Assembly (NCBI GenBank): GCA_964364855.1
Contig: CAYINU010000023.1
Span: forward strand, 1 to 21,728
Length of the DNA: 21,728 bases
Direction: 5' to 3'
From: CAYINU01 sp964364855
GTDB lineage: Bacteria; Margulisbacteria; Marinamargulisbacteria; CAYINU01
Under the pieces are notes generated by a model that saw only the letters and a list, made by a program, of their open reading frames with translations, was not told the DNA's origin and searched no databases. Positions 8,666 through 16,390 of the stretch are shown in pieces. How positions within the stretch are numbered: position 1 is the first letter of the stretch; the number at the start of each line of letters is the position of its first letter. The position numbers and the translations under genes were made by a program.

Positions 8666-9567
8666 TGTACCTTCACCTGGATGCGCCGGATGACCATGCG
8701 CGACAGGATCGTGACCACCGTGGTGACCATAAACAGCACCAGACCCAGATACACCAAACTGGAACGCAGCAGCGGATCCGAGGCCTCGGCAAACTCATTG
8801 GCAATCGAACTCGCCAGCGTATTCCCCGGAGAAAATAAGGAAGTGGGTAAGAAATTGGCATTTCCGATGAGCATCGTTACCGCCATCGTCTCGCTAATGG
8901 CACGGCCAAAGGCCATAAACAATCCGGACACCAGTCCCGACCGGGAATAGGGAAGAATCACATAACGAAAGACCTCCCAAGGCGTGGCACCCAAACTAAG
9001 GGCGGCATCCTTGAGGTCTTGCGGGACCAAAGCCATGACCTCGCGGCCTAGGCTGGCAGAAAACGGAATAATCATAATCGCCAATACCAACGCAGCCGAA
9101 AAAATACCCACCCCATAGGGCACAAAGCCCCATTGAATTTCCAAGGCTTGTACCATGGGCACCAATACCGCCAAACCCCAAAATCCAAAAATGACCGACG
9201 GGATACCGGCCAGTAATTCGATAGCACTTCCCAAAATGGAAGCCAGCCACCCTGTTTTGAAAAATTCACCCAAAAACACAGACAGGGCCAAAGAAAACGG
9301 CAGTGCGATTAACAACGCCAGAATCGAGGTCAATAGCGTTCCGACCAGAAACGGCAACGCCCCGAATTGTCTGGCAACGGGGTCCCAAACCCGCCCCAAA
9401 ATAAATCCCGGTCCCAGGTCCCGAATCGCGAGACCGGATTGCCATACCAATGTCAACGCCGCCAGGACTACCAACACAAACACAAACACCCCACAGCCGA
9501 TCAGCGCGCGCCGGAAAAGCACTTCCTTGGCATTCGCGATGGCAATGGGGTGAAAGCGTTGGGGCAT
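8662..9567 (-). CDS. pstC: Phosphate ABC transporter permease PstC
   Basis: 301 residues with a short cytoplasmic N-terminus and about six hydrophobic segments (first at about 22-45). The family phrase SAIELLAGIPSVIFGFWGL is present, as is the EAA coupling loop KDAALSLGATPWEVFRYVIL, whose LGAT-W-F-V-LP pattern is characteristic of PstC. It pairs with PstA. The ATG follows the pstS stop after only three bases. In E. coli the same pair follow one another in the same order, so the assignment rests on both motif and order. Confidence 0.96.
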   Translation of the reverse strand: MPQRFHPIAIANAKEVLFRRALIGCGVFVFVLVVLAALTLVWQSGLAIRDLGPGFILGRVWDPVARQFGALPFLVGTLLTSILALLIALPFSLALSVFLGEFFKTGWLASILGSAIELLAGIPSVIFGFWGLAVLVPMVQALEIQWGFVPYGVGIFSAALVLAIMIIPFSASLGREVMALVPQDLKDAALSLGATPWEVFRYVILPYSRSGLVSGLFMAFGRAISETMAVTMLIGNANFLPTSLFSPGNTLASSIANEFAEASDPLLRSSLVYLGLVLFMVTTVVTILSRMVIRRIQVKVQ

Positions 9568-9570
9568 GGG

Positions 9571-10614
9571 TTACAACAAAGGCTGGCCGTTGTAGCTGAT
9601 CTTTTTCAGGTTGGCCAAGGCCTTCTTTTGCAGGTCCGCAGACAGCGGCGCAAATCCCAGCTCACGGGCATAGGTTTGACCGCCGGTCACCATCCATTGA
9701 ATCAATTTGGCCGTAGCCAAGGCACGGGCTCGGCTACGGTTTTTGAAGTTTTGCTCTTGGTCTACCACAATCCAAGTCAACCCCACGATGGGATAGCTGT
9801 TTTTGGCCGCGCTGTTGATCAGTAACGTCCGGGTATCCTCCGGCACATCAGGCGCATCTGCCGCAGCGGAAATGGCCGCAAAATCAGGCGCCACAAAGAC
9901 GCCGACCTTGTTTCGCAACCGGCCCATCGGCATCGTGTTTTGCCGGGCATAAATGGTTTCGATATATCCGACGCTACCGGGAATTTGACCCACTAGCGCT
10001 GCTACACCGGCGTTCCCCTTGGCACCGACGCCAACGGGCCAACGCACGGACTTGCCGGCACCCACCGCTGTTTTCCACATGTTGCTGACCTGTGCAAGGT
10101 ACTGGGTAAAGATATAAGTGGTACCGCTGCCGTCAGACCGGTACACCACTACGATATTCTGGTTGGGCAAGGCAATACCCGGATTGTGTTGGGTAATTTT
10201 GGGATCATTCCACTTGGTTATCTTGCCCATAAATATGGCCGTCAGCACTTCGGGTGGCAGGTTAAGAACGGGTTTTTTGGGCAGGTTGTAGGTAATGGCC
10301 ACGGCACCTGCACAAGTCGGAACATGAATAATCTTGCGACCCATACGCGCCAATTCGCTATCCGGGATAAAGGCATCGGAGGCACCGAAATCCACGGTGC
10401 GATTTTCCACCTGCAAAATACCGCCACCGGATCCAATCGCCTGATAATTGACCTTCACGCCATATTTTTGGTTGTATTCGAAAAACATTTTAGAATAAAG
10501 CGGATAGGGAAACGTCGCTCCCGCACCCAGCAATTCTTCCGCTGCAATTGCCGCCACACTCAGCCCCAAGGCAACCCAGGCAACGGTCATAACCGCGCGC
10601 AACCCATTTTTCAT
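9571..10614 (-). CDS. pstS: Periplasmic phosphate-binding protein PstS
   Basis: I chose the ATG at 10614 because AAGGAG lies six bases before it; an ATG six codons upstream would put that signal inside the gene. The product is 347 residues. A Sec signal peptide (about 1-24, cut near AIA-AEE) is followed by GAGATFPYPLYSK, NYQAIGSGGG, DFGASDAF, the phosphate-loop RSDGSGTTYIF and GSVGYIE, all conserved phosphate-contact regions of PstS. It captures phosphate in the periplasm and hands it to PstC/PstA. It is probably the most highly expressed gene of the operon. I found no convincing Pho box in the bases just upstream, so the regulatory site may lie further up, before the 79-aa ORF. Confidence 0.96.
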   Translation of the reverse strand: MKNGLRAVMTVAWVALGLSVAAIAAEELLGAGATFPYPLYSKMFFEYNQKYGVKVNYQAIGSGGGILQVENRTVDFGASDAFIPDSELARMGRKIIHVPTCAGAVAITYNLPKKPVLNLPPEVLTAIFMGKITKWNDPKITQHNPGIALPNQNIVVVYRSDGSGTTYIFTQYLAQVSNMWKTAVGAGKSVRWPVGVGAKGNAGVAALVGQIPGSVGYIETIYARQNTMPMGRLRNKVGVFVAPDFAAISAAADAPDVPEDTRTLLINSAAKNSYPIVGLTWIVVDQEQNFKNRSRARALATAKLIQWMVTGGQTYARELGFAPLSADLQKKALANLKKISYNGQPLL

Positions 10615-10620
10615 TCTGAA

Positions 10621-10626
10621 CTCCTT
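10621..10626 (-). promoter_or_regulatory. Ribosome-binding site of pstS
   Basis: AAGGAG on the minus strand, six bases from the ATG at 10614. It decides the start against the in-frame ATG at 10632, whose codons 3-4 would be formed by this same AAG GAG. Confidence 0.8.
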
Positions 10627-10672
10627 TTGCATCGTTTGTGCATCAGGGTATCAAAGAATTGTTAATAAAAAA

Positions 10673-10912
10673 TTAAGAGCCAAAACGCTCGACCCACCCC
10701 TCCATCGGCGGACTGGTCAGACGCCAGTGTATGCGCACGATAGCCGGATCTTGTTTGAAGTAATTTCCCAATCGTTTTTCGATATTTTGCAAAAACAGAT
10801 CCGGTTCATTTAGGGGAAGAACGGTGGGTAAAAATGAATGCGGCGCCACCGTCTGCCAGTCCGATGGCGAGATGTCAAAAAACAGCCTCACTTCTACCAA
10901 TCCTGAGGACAT
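10673..10912 (-). CDS. Hypothetical 79-aa protein upstream of pstS
   Basis: An open frame of 79 codons ends 58 bases before the pstS start on the same strand. The product has no signal peptide or membrane segment. It is balanced in charge and aromatic-rich, with an amphipathic middle (NIEKRLGNYFKQD) and a C-terminal MEGWVERFGS. The ATG at 10912 has AAGGA only one base away, which is too close, so a later in-frame start such as the GTG at codon 8 is possible. The sequence reads like a small folded domain rather than a shadow ORF, and no competing gene lies opposite. I do not recognise the family. It may be the first gene of the phosphate operon or a small regulator. The AT-rich gap to pstS (TTAATTTTTTATTAA) could instead carry the pstS promoter. 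Confidence 0.45.
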   Translation of the reverse strand: MSSGLVEVRLFFDISPSDWQTVAPHSFLPTVLPLNEPDLFLQNIEKRLGNYFKQDPAIVRIHWRLTSPPMEGWVERFGS

Positions 10913-10976
10913 GTCCTTACGATATCAGCCCAAATAATGATTGACCATCTTTTGTCTGTGCCATTACGATTTGGCC

Positions 10977-11261
10977 ATGCGTTTCAAAGCACCTTTCTGG
11001 ATGTGGGCGCTGGCAGTACTGCTCCTTGCCCAGAGTACAGTGGTGGGCGTCTTTCACGTTCACACGTCATCGGACTTTCAGCCCGACTGCATCATCTGCC
11101 ACTATCAGGCCTCGTCCGCGGGCACTGCACCGACGTTGCCTGCAGCCATTGTCGTCCTTCTTCTGGGCTTTTTTGCCGCTGTTTTTGTTCCGCGGTTCCG
11201 AACCATCATCATGGTCTACTCCCAAAACGGATGGCGCCGTCCGCCCCCCGTTTTCTCCTAA
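10977..11261 (+). CDS. Small inner-membrane protein with HxH and CxxCH, head of metal-uptake cluster
   Basis: I took the ATG at 10977, which begins with a signal-like segment (MRFKAPFWMWALAVLLLAQS). A TTG start 12 codons upstream is possible; neither has a strong ribosome-binding site. The 94-residue product has a hydrophobic N-terminus (about 5-24), then a short presumably periplasmic loop with HVH and DCIICH, then a second hydrophobic helix (about 49-68) and a basic tail. The loop resembles small DUF2946-type proteins found beside metal-transport genes, but I cannot be sure of the family. His and Cys residues facing the periplasm would suit transient Zn(II) or Cu(I) binding. It sits 37 bases before the outer-membrane protein gene. 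Confidence 0.7.
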   Translation: MRFKAPFWMWALAVLLLAQSTVVGVFHVHTSSDFQPDCIICHYQASSAGTAPTLPAAIVVLLLGFFAAVFVPRFRTIIMVYSQNGWRRPPPVFS

Positions 11262-11298
11262 CTACCCCTTTTTTTCATTTTATTTTTTAGGAGTTTTT

Positions 11299-12363
11299 AT
11301 GACGCGTTTTTTTGCTGCGGCTTTTACCGCTGCCTTATGTATCGCTTTGCCAACCGGTGGATTTGCAGCCATTCCGACCCGCCCCGCAACCGATCTGCCC
11401 GATATCAGCCTGATTGGTAGTTTCTTGGGGCGAAGCGGCGGGGGTCAGCCCATGGGCTTCTCCGTGGGCGAAATCGAAATCGCATTTCAGCACTATCTGT
11501 TTCCCTCTATCCGAGCAGACGTATTTCTGGCCATCGCACGCGAGGACAACGCACCGAAAATTGAGGTCGAAGAGGCCTACGTAACCATGCTAAATTTGGC
11601 AGAAGCCCTGTCCGGCGCACCGGATGACAGCTCCTTTTTGAGCCACTGGAGTGCCAAATTGGGCCGCAAAAAATTGGATTTCGGCAAGGTCAATCCCTTG
11701 CATAGCGAGCAACGTTGGACGATTTCTCAGCCTACCGTGTTAACGACCTTCTTCGGTGATGAAGGACTGGCATTGGAAGGCGGCCAGTTGGAAACACCAT
11801 TACCGCTTCCCTTTTTCAGCCAACTGGCCGTTGGCGCATGGCAAAGCAATACGGCAAATGCCGGTATCGGCCTGGCCAGTCCCGTATTGACTGCCCGGTG
11901 GTGGAACGGCCATGCCCTGTCGGACACCAACGAGCTCGAATGGGGATGGTCCGCCATTTACGCCAATCCAGGTGCCGCAGCGCCATTGGATCGCAGCCAA
12001 GTCTTGGGCTTGGATATCACGTGGAAATCTACCATCAGCGACTGGTCCATCCTGCTCTTTCAAAACGAGATTTTGTCCACGGTTTATACACAAGATGGTC
12101 TGCAGCTGAACCAATGGGGTGGTTATAGTTTCGTCGGATACCGATGGAACAGGCAATGGATGACCGGTCTGCGCTACGACGTGGTCAGCACAGCCGGGGA
12201 CACCACTACAACCACAGGCTCATGGTCAGTGGAGATCGCCAGACAGTTCACGGAAACGTCGAAAGTACGATTGGAATACACCCTGGGTACAACCGAAGTT
12301 CCCGCACAGTTTCTGATCGAATTGGTGTTTGGCATGGGGCCTCACTCTCATGTCTTGCAGTAA
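11299..12363 (+). CDS. Outer-membrane beta-barrel protein associated with metal uptake
   Basis: The ATG at 11299 follows AGGAG after five T residues; the frame is open further upstream but there it overlaps the preceding gene. The 354-residue product has a Sec signal (about 1-24, cut near GFA-AIP). The remainder has alternating hydrophobic/polar strands rich in W, Y and G and ends in a C-terminal strand with FLIELVFG. The phrase KLGRKKLDFGKVNPLH followed by an FFGDEGLALEGG region resembles uncharacterised outer-membrane proteins that I recall beside zinc-type ABC genes; that is family memory, not a search. A passive or gated metal entry role is inferred from the neighbours. No TonB box is evident. 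Its last 14 bases overlap the next gene. Confidence 0.75.
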   Translation: MTRFFAAAFTAALCIALPTGGFAAIPTRPATDLPDISLIGSFLGRSGGGQPMGFSVGEIEIAFQHYLFPSIRADVFLAIAREDNAPKIEVEEAYVTMLNLAEALSGAPDDSSFLSHWSAKLGRKKLDFGKVNPLHSEQRWTISQPTVLTTFFGDEGLALEGGQLETPLPLPFFSQLAVGAWQSNTANAGIGLASPVLTARWWNGHALSDTNELEWGWSAIYANPGAAAPLDRSQVLGLDITWKSTISDWSILLFQNEILSTVYTQDGLQLNQWGGYSFVGYRWNRQWMTGLRYDVVSTAGDTTTTTGSWSVEIARQFTETSKVRLEYTLGTTEVPAQFLIELVFGMGPHSHVLQ

Positions 12364-13264
12364 GGCATGTTGGCTGTCAGCCCTCGTGATAGGGCTGGCG
12401 TTGGTCGGGGGTTCAGCGTTGTGGGCATCGCCCCCAAAGTTGAAAGTCATGACCACGACCACCGATCTTGCCGCTATCGCGCGCGCGATTGGTGGTGACG
12501 CCGTATCGGTAAGTTCCATGGTGTCGGGAAGCCGGGATCTCCATAGTATCGAACCACGACCCTCGATGGCATTTGCACTGCGCGATGCCGATATGCTGAT
12601 CCGCATCGGTATGCAGCTGGATGTCTGGGTGGATGGTCTGGTGATGGCGGCCCACAACCCGCGAATTGCCTACAGCGGGAAAGGCTATCTGGATGCCTCA
12701 AAAGATATTCGTAAACTACAGGTGCCAACTGGATCCATCAGCGGCGCACAGGGCGACATCCATCTGGAAGGAAACCCACATTATTGGCTGGATCCGGAAA
12801 ACGGCAAAGTCATCGCTGGGGAAATCAAGGACCGCTTGTCCATGCTGCTTCCGAGTCAAAAGGGCATGTTTGAAGATCGATATGTCGCCTTCTGCCGATC
12901 CATTGATGATCGGATACCCGCATGGCAGCACGGTATCGGCCGATTCAAAGGAAAAGAATGGGTGTCTTACCACGCAACCTTTGTCTATCTGGCACATCGA
13001 TTCGGCGTCGAACTTCCCGCTACCATCGAAGTCAAGCCGGGCATTCCGCCTACACCGGGACACCTGTTGCGTCTGCTGAGGTTACTCGAGTCCAAAAAGG
13101 TAAGCCTGATCGTGATGGAGCCCTATTACCCGATGGACATGGCCAAAGACCTTTCTGCCAAATCCGGCGTCCCCACGGTCATCATTCCGACTTCCACAGG
13201 TCCTCAAGACAGCTATCCGGCGTTGTTTGACACTATCGCCAAAAAATTGGAGGCCCTGCCATGA
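12350..13264 (+). CDS. ZnuA-like periplasmic metal-binding protein (cluster A-I)
   Basis: The ATG at 12350 overlaps the end of the barrel gene and begins a 304-residue product with a clear Sec signal (about 1-28, ending ALWAS). Metal-ligand positions of the ZnuA/TroA family are recognisable: DLHSIEPRPS (first His), GNPHYWLDPENG (second His), YHATFVYLAHRFGVE (third His) and MEPYYPMDMAKDLSAKSGV, where an acidic residue usually completes the site. The His-rich loop of classical ZnuA is missing. The three-His-plus-acid set fits Zn(II) but cannot exclude Mn(II) or Fe(II). It delivers metal to the adjacent permease, whose ATG overlaps this stop as ATGA. Confidence 0.9.
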   Translation: MSCSKACWLSALVIGLALVGGSALWASPPKLKVMTTTTDLAAIARAIGGDAVSVSSMVSGSRDLHSIEPRPSMAFALRDADMLIRIGMQLDVWVDGLVMAAHNPRIAYSGKGYLDASKDIRKLQVPTGSISGAQGDIHLEGNPHYWLDPENGKVIAGEIKDRLSMLLPSQKGMFEDRYVAFCRSIDDRIPAWQHGIGRFKGKEWVSYHATFVYLAHRFGVELPATIEVKPGIPPTPGHLLRLLRLLESKKVSLIVMEPYYPMDMAKDLSAKSGVPTVIIPTSTGPQDSYPALFDTIAKKLEALP

Positions 13265-14055
13265 TAGAAGTGATGCTGGTGCCTGCTTTGGCTTGTCTGG
13301 TATTGATCGGCATTCACGTCTATTTCGGCGTTCAGGTCATCCAACGGGGAATCATCTTTATTGATCTGTGTCTGGCTCAAGTGGCCGCACTGGGCGGGTT
13401 ACTCACCCGCCTGGTGCTGGGCACCGAATCGAGCAGTATGACCTGGGCAGGATCGATCTTCGCTACCGTCGTTGCGGCCGGGTTTTTTGCCGCTCTGGCA
13501 CACCGAAGAAAAGCGCTGCCAATGGAAGCCATCATCGGCATTATCTACGCCCTCTCGGCAGCGACTGCCATGCTGGTCATTCATCTCACCGCCACGGACA
13601 GCCACGATCTGCAACGGATGCTCAGTGGCGAATTACTCTTTGCGCAACTCCCAGCCATCGCATGGACGGCAGTCTTTTATGCCCTCGTCGCCGTGGCGCA
13701 TGTTGGACTGTTTCGCGGACGCTGGAAAAACAGTGCCCCGTCCGTGCTTGGAGACTTTGTGTTTTACGCGGCACTGGGACTGGTCGTGACATCGTCGGTA
13801 AAACTCGCGGGCGTATTGGCCGTGTTCACATTTCTTATCGTACCCGCGTTTTGTGCGCAGTCCCTGTTCAGTACCTTTCGCGCCCAATTGCTCGGGGGAT
13901 GGGCCCTGGGTGCCCTCACTGCAATGGCTGGTATTGCGGCATCGGTATTGTGGGACCTGCCGACGGGCCTGGCTGTGGTCTGTGCCTTTGCCGTGCCGTT
14001 TGCCATTACGTTGGCCGTCGTATGGTGGCGGCCTGCTATTTTAGTAGGTGAGTAA
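13261..14055 (+). CDS. ZnuB-like metal ABC transporter permease (ABC-3 family)
   Basis: 264 residues with seven to eight hydrophobic helices from the first residues onward. The ABC-3 family pattern is visible: RGIIFIDLCLAQVAALGG where ZnuB has a G-xF-xDALAHAV-PG motif, a cytoplasmic loop HDLQRMLSGELLFAQLP that should contact an ATPase, KLAGVLAVFTFLIVPAFCA and WDLPTGLAVV. The DLCLAQVAALGG variant differs from textbook ZnuB and marks a separate subfamily. It moves the metal released by the preceding binding protein across the inner membrane. No ATPase gene follows: the opposite-strand epimerase gene overlaps its last 20 bases. It must use an ATPase encoded elsewhere or be incomplete. Confidence 0.9.
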   Translation: MIEVMLVPALACLVLIGIHVYFGVQVIQRGIIFIDLCLAQVAALGGLLTRLVLGTESSSMTWAGSIFATVVAAGFFAALAHRRKALPMEAIIGIIYALSAATAMLVIHLTATDSHDLQRMLSGELLFAQLPAIAWTAVFYALVAVAHVGLFRGRWKNSAPSVLGDFVFYAALGLVVTSSVKLAGVLAVFTFLIVPAFCAQSLFSTFRAQLLGGWALGALTAMAGIAASVLWDLPTGLAVVCAFAVPFAITLAVVWWRPAILVGE

Positions 14056-14941
14056 GTGCATCCGGTAATAACGGGAACCGAAACGGGAATGCTTTGTCCA
14101 CCATGAGGCGAGGTTTGACCCGCGGCGAAGCGAGTATGACGTCTGCCGCTTCGCCCAGCACGGCGCGCACCAAAGCAGGTGGCATGGGTGCCCAACATGG
14201 ACGGTTAAGGACATCGGCCAACGTTAAACAAAATTGTGCGGCATTGACCAAATGGGGAGCCGTCAAATTGATGGCCCCCACATATTCCGGCGTCTGGATA
14301 AAGGTATCAATGGCCTGAACCACATCATCGATGTGAACCCAAGGAAAACCTTGACGGCCCGACCCCAACACGCCACCCAAAAACCATCGAAACGGCGCAG
14401 ATAATAACGGCAATGCACCGCCACGATTCGAGAGCACAAGGCCCATTCGCGGGGTGACAACCCGTACACCCAGATCTCGTGCCGGCGCAGCTGCCCCTTC
14501 CCATTGCACACATAGGTTGGCCAAAAATGTATGTCCCGGGAAACTGTCTTCCGTGCAACTCTCGGTCATCGGATGGCCCAGATAGTAGCCGGCGGCGGAT
14601 ATATTCACCCATACTTTAGGCCGTACCGCCACCTTCCTGATCGCCGATAACAGCAGTTGCGTTGTATGGACACGGCTGGTGACCAATTGCCGTTTATACG
14701 CCGCCGTCCACCGCCCCATAATGCTGGCTCCGGCCAAATTAACCAGCGCGTCGGCCCCGCCAAGCACCTTCGTCCACGCTCCCAAGGTCTGACCATCCCA
14801 CGCGACATCCCGAACACCGCTAGGCAATCCCGTTTTGCGAGGTTTTCGAGTCAGGATGACGATCTTGTGGCCATCTTTGACCCAGTGCCGGACCAATGCC
14901 GACCCAACCAATCCCGTCCCACCTGCAATGACGATATTCAT
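14036..14941 (-). CDS. TIGR01777 / YfcH family NAD(P)-dependent epimerase-like protein
   Basis: 301 residues, the family's usual length. The N-terminus MNIVIAGGTGLVGSALVRHW is a Rossmann nucleotide-binding loop (GGTGLVG, about 7-13). LVNLAGASIMGRWT and VNISAAGYYLG correspond to the extended-SDR region, and the C-terminal DUF1731 part is recognisable (PPALVRAVLGEAADVILASPRVKP). In this family the Tyr of the SDR active site lies in SAAGYY. The physiological substrate of YfcH-type proteins is not established. The 3' end overlaps the convergent permease gene by 20 bases. The start has no strong ribosome-binding site. Confidence 0.93.
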   Translation of the reverse strand: MNIVIAGGTGLVGSALVRHWVKDGHKIVILTRKPRKTGLPSGVRDVAWDGQTLGAWTKVLGGADALVNLAGASIMGRWTAAYKRQLVTSRVHTTQLLLSAIRKVAVRPKVWVNISAAGYYLGHPMTESCTEDSFPGHTFLANLCVQWEGAAAPARDLGVRVVTPRMGLVLSNRGGALPLLSAPFRWFLGGVLGSGRQGFPWVHIDDVVQAIDTFIQTPEYVGAINLTAPHLVNAAQFCLTLADVLNRPCWAPMPPALVRAVLGEAADVILASPRVKPRLMVDKAFPFRFPLLPDALTHLLK

Positions 14942-14969
14942 CGGACTCAGTTTATCAATTCGGAGAGCC

Positions 14970-16151
14970 TCACACCACCTTCCCTATCCACAGCTGCTCG
15001 ATAAAGGTCATATAAGGTAAGACCGATACAGTGTGAGATCCCACCGTCATTTTGCGGGGGCGATCTACCAAACACACGACATATCCTTTGCTGGTGGGAT
15101 AGTCATCTAAAAATCGATTTAGCCCTTTAAGATCAGCGGAGCCTGGGTTTTGTGTTAATTTTACTTCAATCGCAACCGCACCGTTTTCTAGGACAAAATC
15201 CACTTCCATACCCGTAGCCGTTCTCCAAAATTGGATGTCACTACGTCGGGCCTGATAGGAGAAAAAGGCTTTCAGTTCCATTAGCACCAAATGTTCAAAG
15301 GCATGGCCCGCATCTGGGCCTTTTAGAACATTGATTCTGGTTTTTTTTAAAAATTGTAAGATACCCACGTCAAAAAGGTAGAACTTTGGTGTCACGGAGA
15401 GCGTTGCTCGACCCCCTTTTTTTCCAAACGGCAGAACAAAATAACCCAGTAAGGTATCGACCAAAATGTGGAAATAGGCCTTCACGGTTTTGGCATCAAT
15501 GCCGCAATCTCGTGCTATATTTTGATAATTCACCAACTCTCCGGAAGAATACGCCATCGCATCTAAAAAGCGGGTAAAAGCAGGCAGATTTCGGATGGCG
15601 CTTTCCGATTGAATTTCTTCTTTCAAATAATCATCCACATAAGCTTCTATCTCACGTTCGGGCTTGTCGCTCAAATAATGCGACGGAATGAGGCCTACAT
15701 TCAATGCGTGAATCAAATCAAAGTGCGGAATCTCCCGGATCGTTAAGGGAAACAAGTGGTATCGCCAGGCCCGTCCGCCCAACAGGTTAGCACCCATTCG
15801 TTTGATTTTGCGGGCACTGGACCCACATAAAATAAAGTAGGCCTCCGTGTTTTCGATAAGCCAGTGTACCTCATCCAACAGTTCTGGGATTTTCTGAACT
15901 TCATCAATGATAATGGGATATCTCAGAGCGGTATTCGGAAGCGCCACAACCTCTAGGCGAAGTGTTTCGGGAGCCCGCAATAACGCCAAATGGACCTCTG
16001 ATTTTAAGAGGTCATACCGCACCGAATGGGGGAAATGCGCGGCCAAAAAAGTCGACTTACCGGTCTTTCTGGCCCCCCATAAAAAGGCCGATTGCCCTAC
16101 CGGAAGATCCAGGTTTAAAATCCGTTTAAATTCATTTTTTCGGGACTTCAT
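14970..16151 (-). CDS. AAA_14 / DUF4143 family ATPase (first of two)
   Basis: 393 residues. The N-terminal P-loop domain has Walker A GARKTGKST (about 26-34) and Walker B PIIIDEVQKIP (Asp83-Glu84), then CGSSARK as sensor 1 and a region LLGGRAWRYHLFPLT typical of this family. A winged-helix-like middle follows (YQNIARDCGIDAKTVKAYF). The C-terminal DUF4143 domain has the PD-(D/E)xK-like pattern MEVDFVLE and AIEVKLT, which looks intact. The family is common, mobile and poorly understood. It is AT-richer than its neighbours, suggesting acquisition. It has no ribosome-binding site, and a -10 hexamer ends seven bases before the ATG. It is not clearly linked in function to the epimerase gene 28 bases downstream. 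Confidence 0.92.
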   Translation of the reverse strand: MKSRKNEFKRILNLDLPVGQSAFLWGARKTGKSTFLAAHFPHSVRYDLLKSEVHLALLRAPETLRLEVVALPNTALRYPIIIDEVQKIPELLDEVHWLIENTEAYFILCGSSARKIKRMGANLLGGRAWRYHLFPLTIREIPHFDLIHALNVGLIPSHYLSDKPEREIEAYVDDYLKEEIQSESAIRNLPAFTRFLDAMAYSSGELVNYQNIARDCGIDAKTVKAYFHILVDTLLGYFVLPFGKKGGRATLSVTPKFYLFDVGILQFLKKTRINVLKGPDAGHAFEHLVLMELKAFFSYQARRSDIQFWRTATGMEVDFVLENGAVAIEVKLTQNPGSADLKGLNRFLDDYPTSKGYVVCLVDRPRKMTVGSHTVSVLPYMTFIEQLWIGKVV

Positions 16152-16157
16152 TCCATT

Positions 16158-16187
16158 ATTTTATGATAAATAGGGATGATATGTCCA
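16158..16187 (-). promoter_or_regulatory. Sigma-70-type promoter giving a probable leaderless ATPase mRNA
   Basis: On the minus strand TGGACA (16187-16182) and TAAAAT (16163-16158) are 18 bases apart, each one mismatch from consensus. The last base of TAAAAT is at -7 relative to the A of the ATG at 16151, so transcription should begin at or next to the start codon. There is no room for a ribosome-binding site. Confidence 0.6.
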
Positions 16188-16249
16188 TTATAGTCGAGTA
16201 CGTTTGCAGGCGATTTGTGTCCGTTGATCAGCAGAAAAGGTTGTTTTTC

Positions 16250-16276
16250 GCCTGAAATGAAACATCAAATTCAGGC
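16250..16276. repeat. Inverted repeat in the ATPase-rpmG intergenic region
   Basis: GCCTGAA (16250-16256) pairs with TTCAGGC (16270-16276) around a 13-base centre that itself contains TGA and TCA. There is no T-run on the downstream side in either direction, so it is not a normal terminator. It could be an operator for rpmG or the divergent ATPase. Nothing else is recognisable in 16188-16377. Confidence 0.4.
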
Positions 16277-16377
16277 CGTTGCGGGTACAGACATTAAATA
16301 CGCGATTTCAAACTAAGCCAAACTATGATAGCCTGATCCAGTGTTTCCTTATTTTATTAGGGAAGCAGTACCTTCTC

Positions 16378-16383
16378 AAGGAG
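16378..16383 (+). promoter_or_regulatory. Ribosome-binding site of rpmG
   Basis: AAGGAG seven bases before the ATG at 16391, a near-ideal site expected for a ribosomal protein gene. Confidence 0.75.
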
Positions 16384-16390
16384 TCTAGTC

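Noticed and set aside
10615..10672. Possible Pho box before pstS
   Set aside because: No pair of CTGTCAT-like direct repeats with an A/T spacer could be aligned; the region is only generally AT-rich.
11026..11298. Upstream extension of the outer-membrane protein frame
   Set aside because: It overlaps the small HxH/CxxCH gene in another frame; the signal peptide and AGGAG site both point to the ATG at 11299.
16250..16276. Rho-independent terminator
   Set aside because: The stem has no downstream T-run on either strand and lies in a divergent intergenic region.
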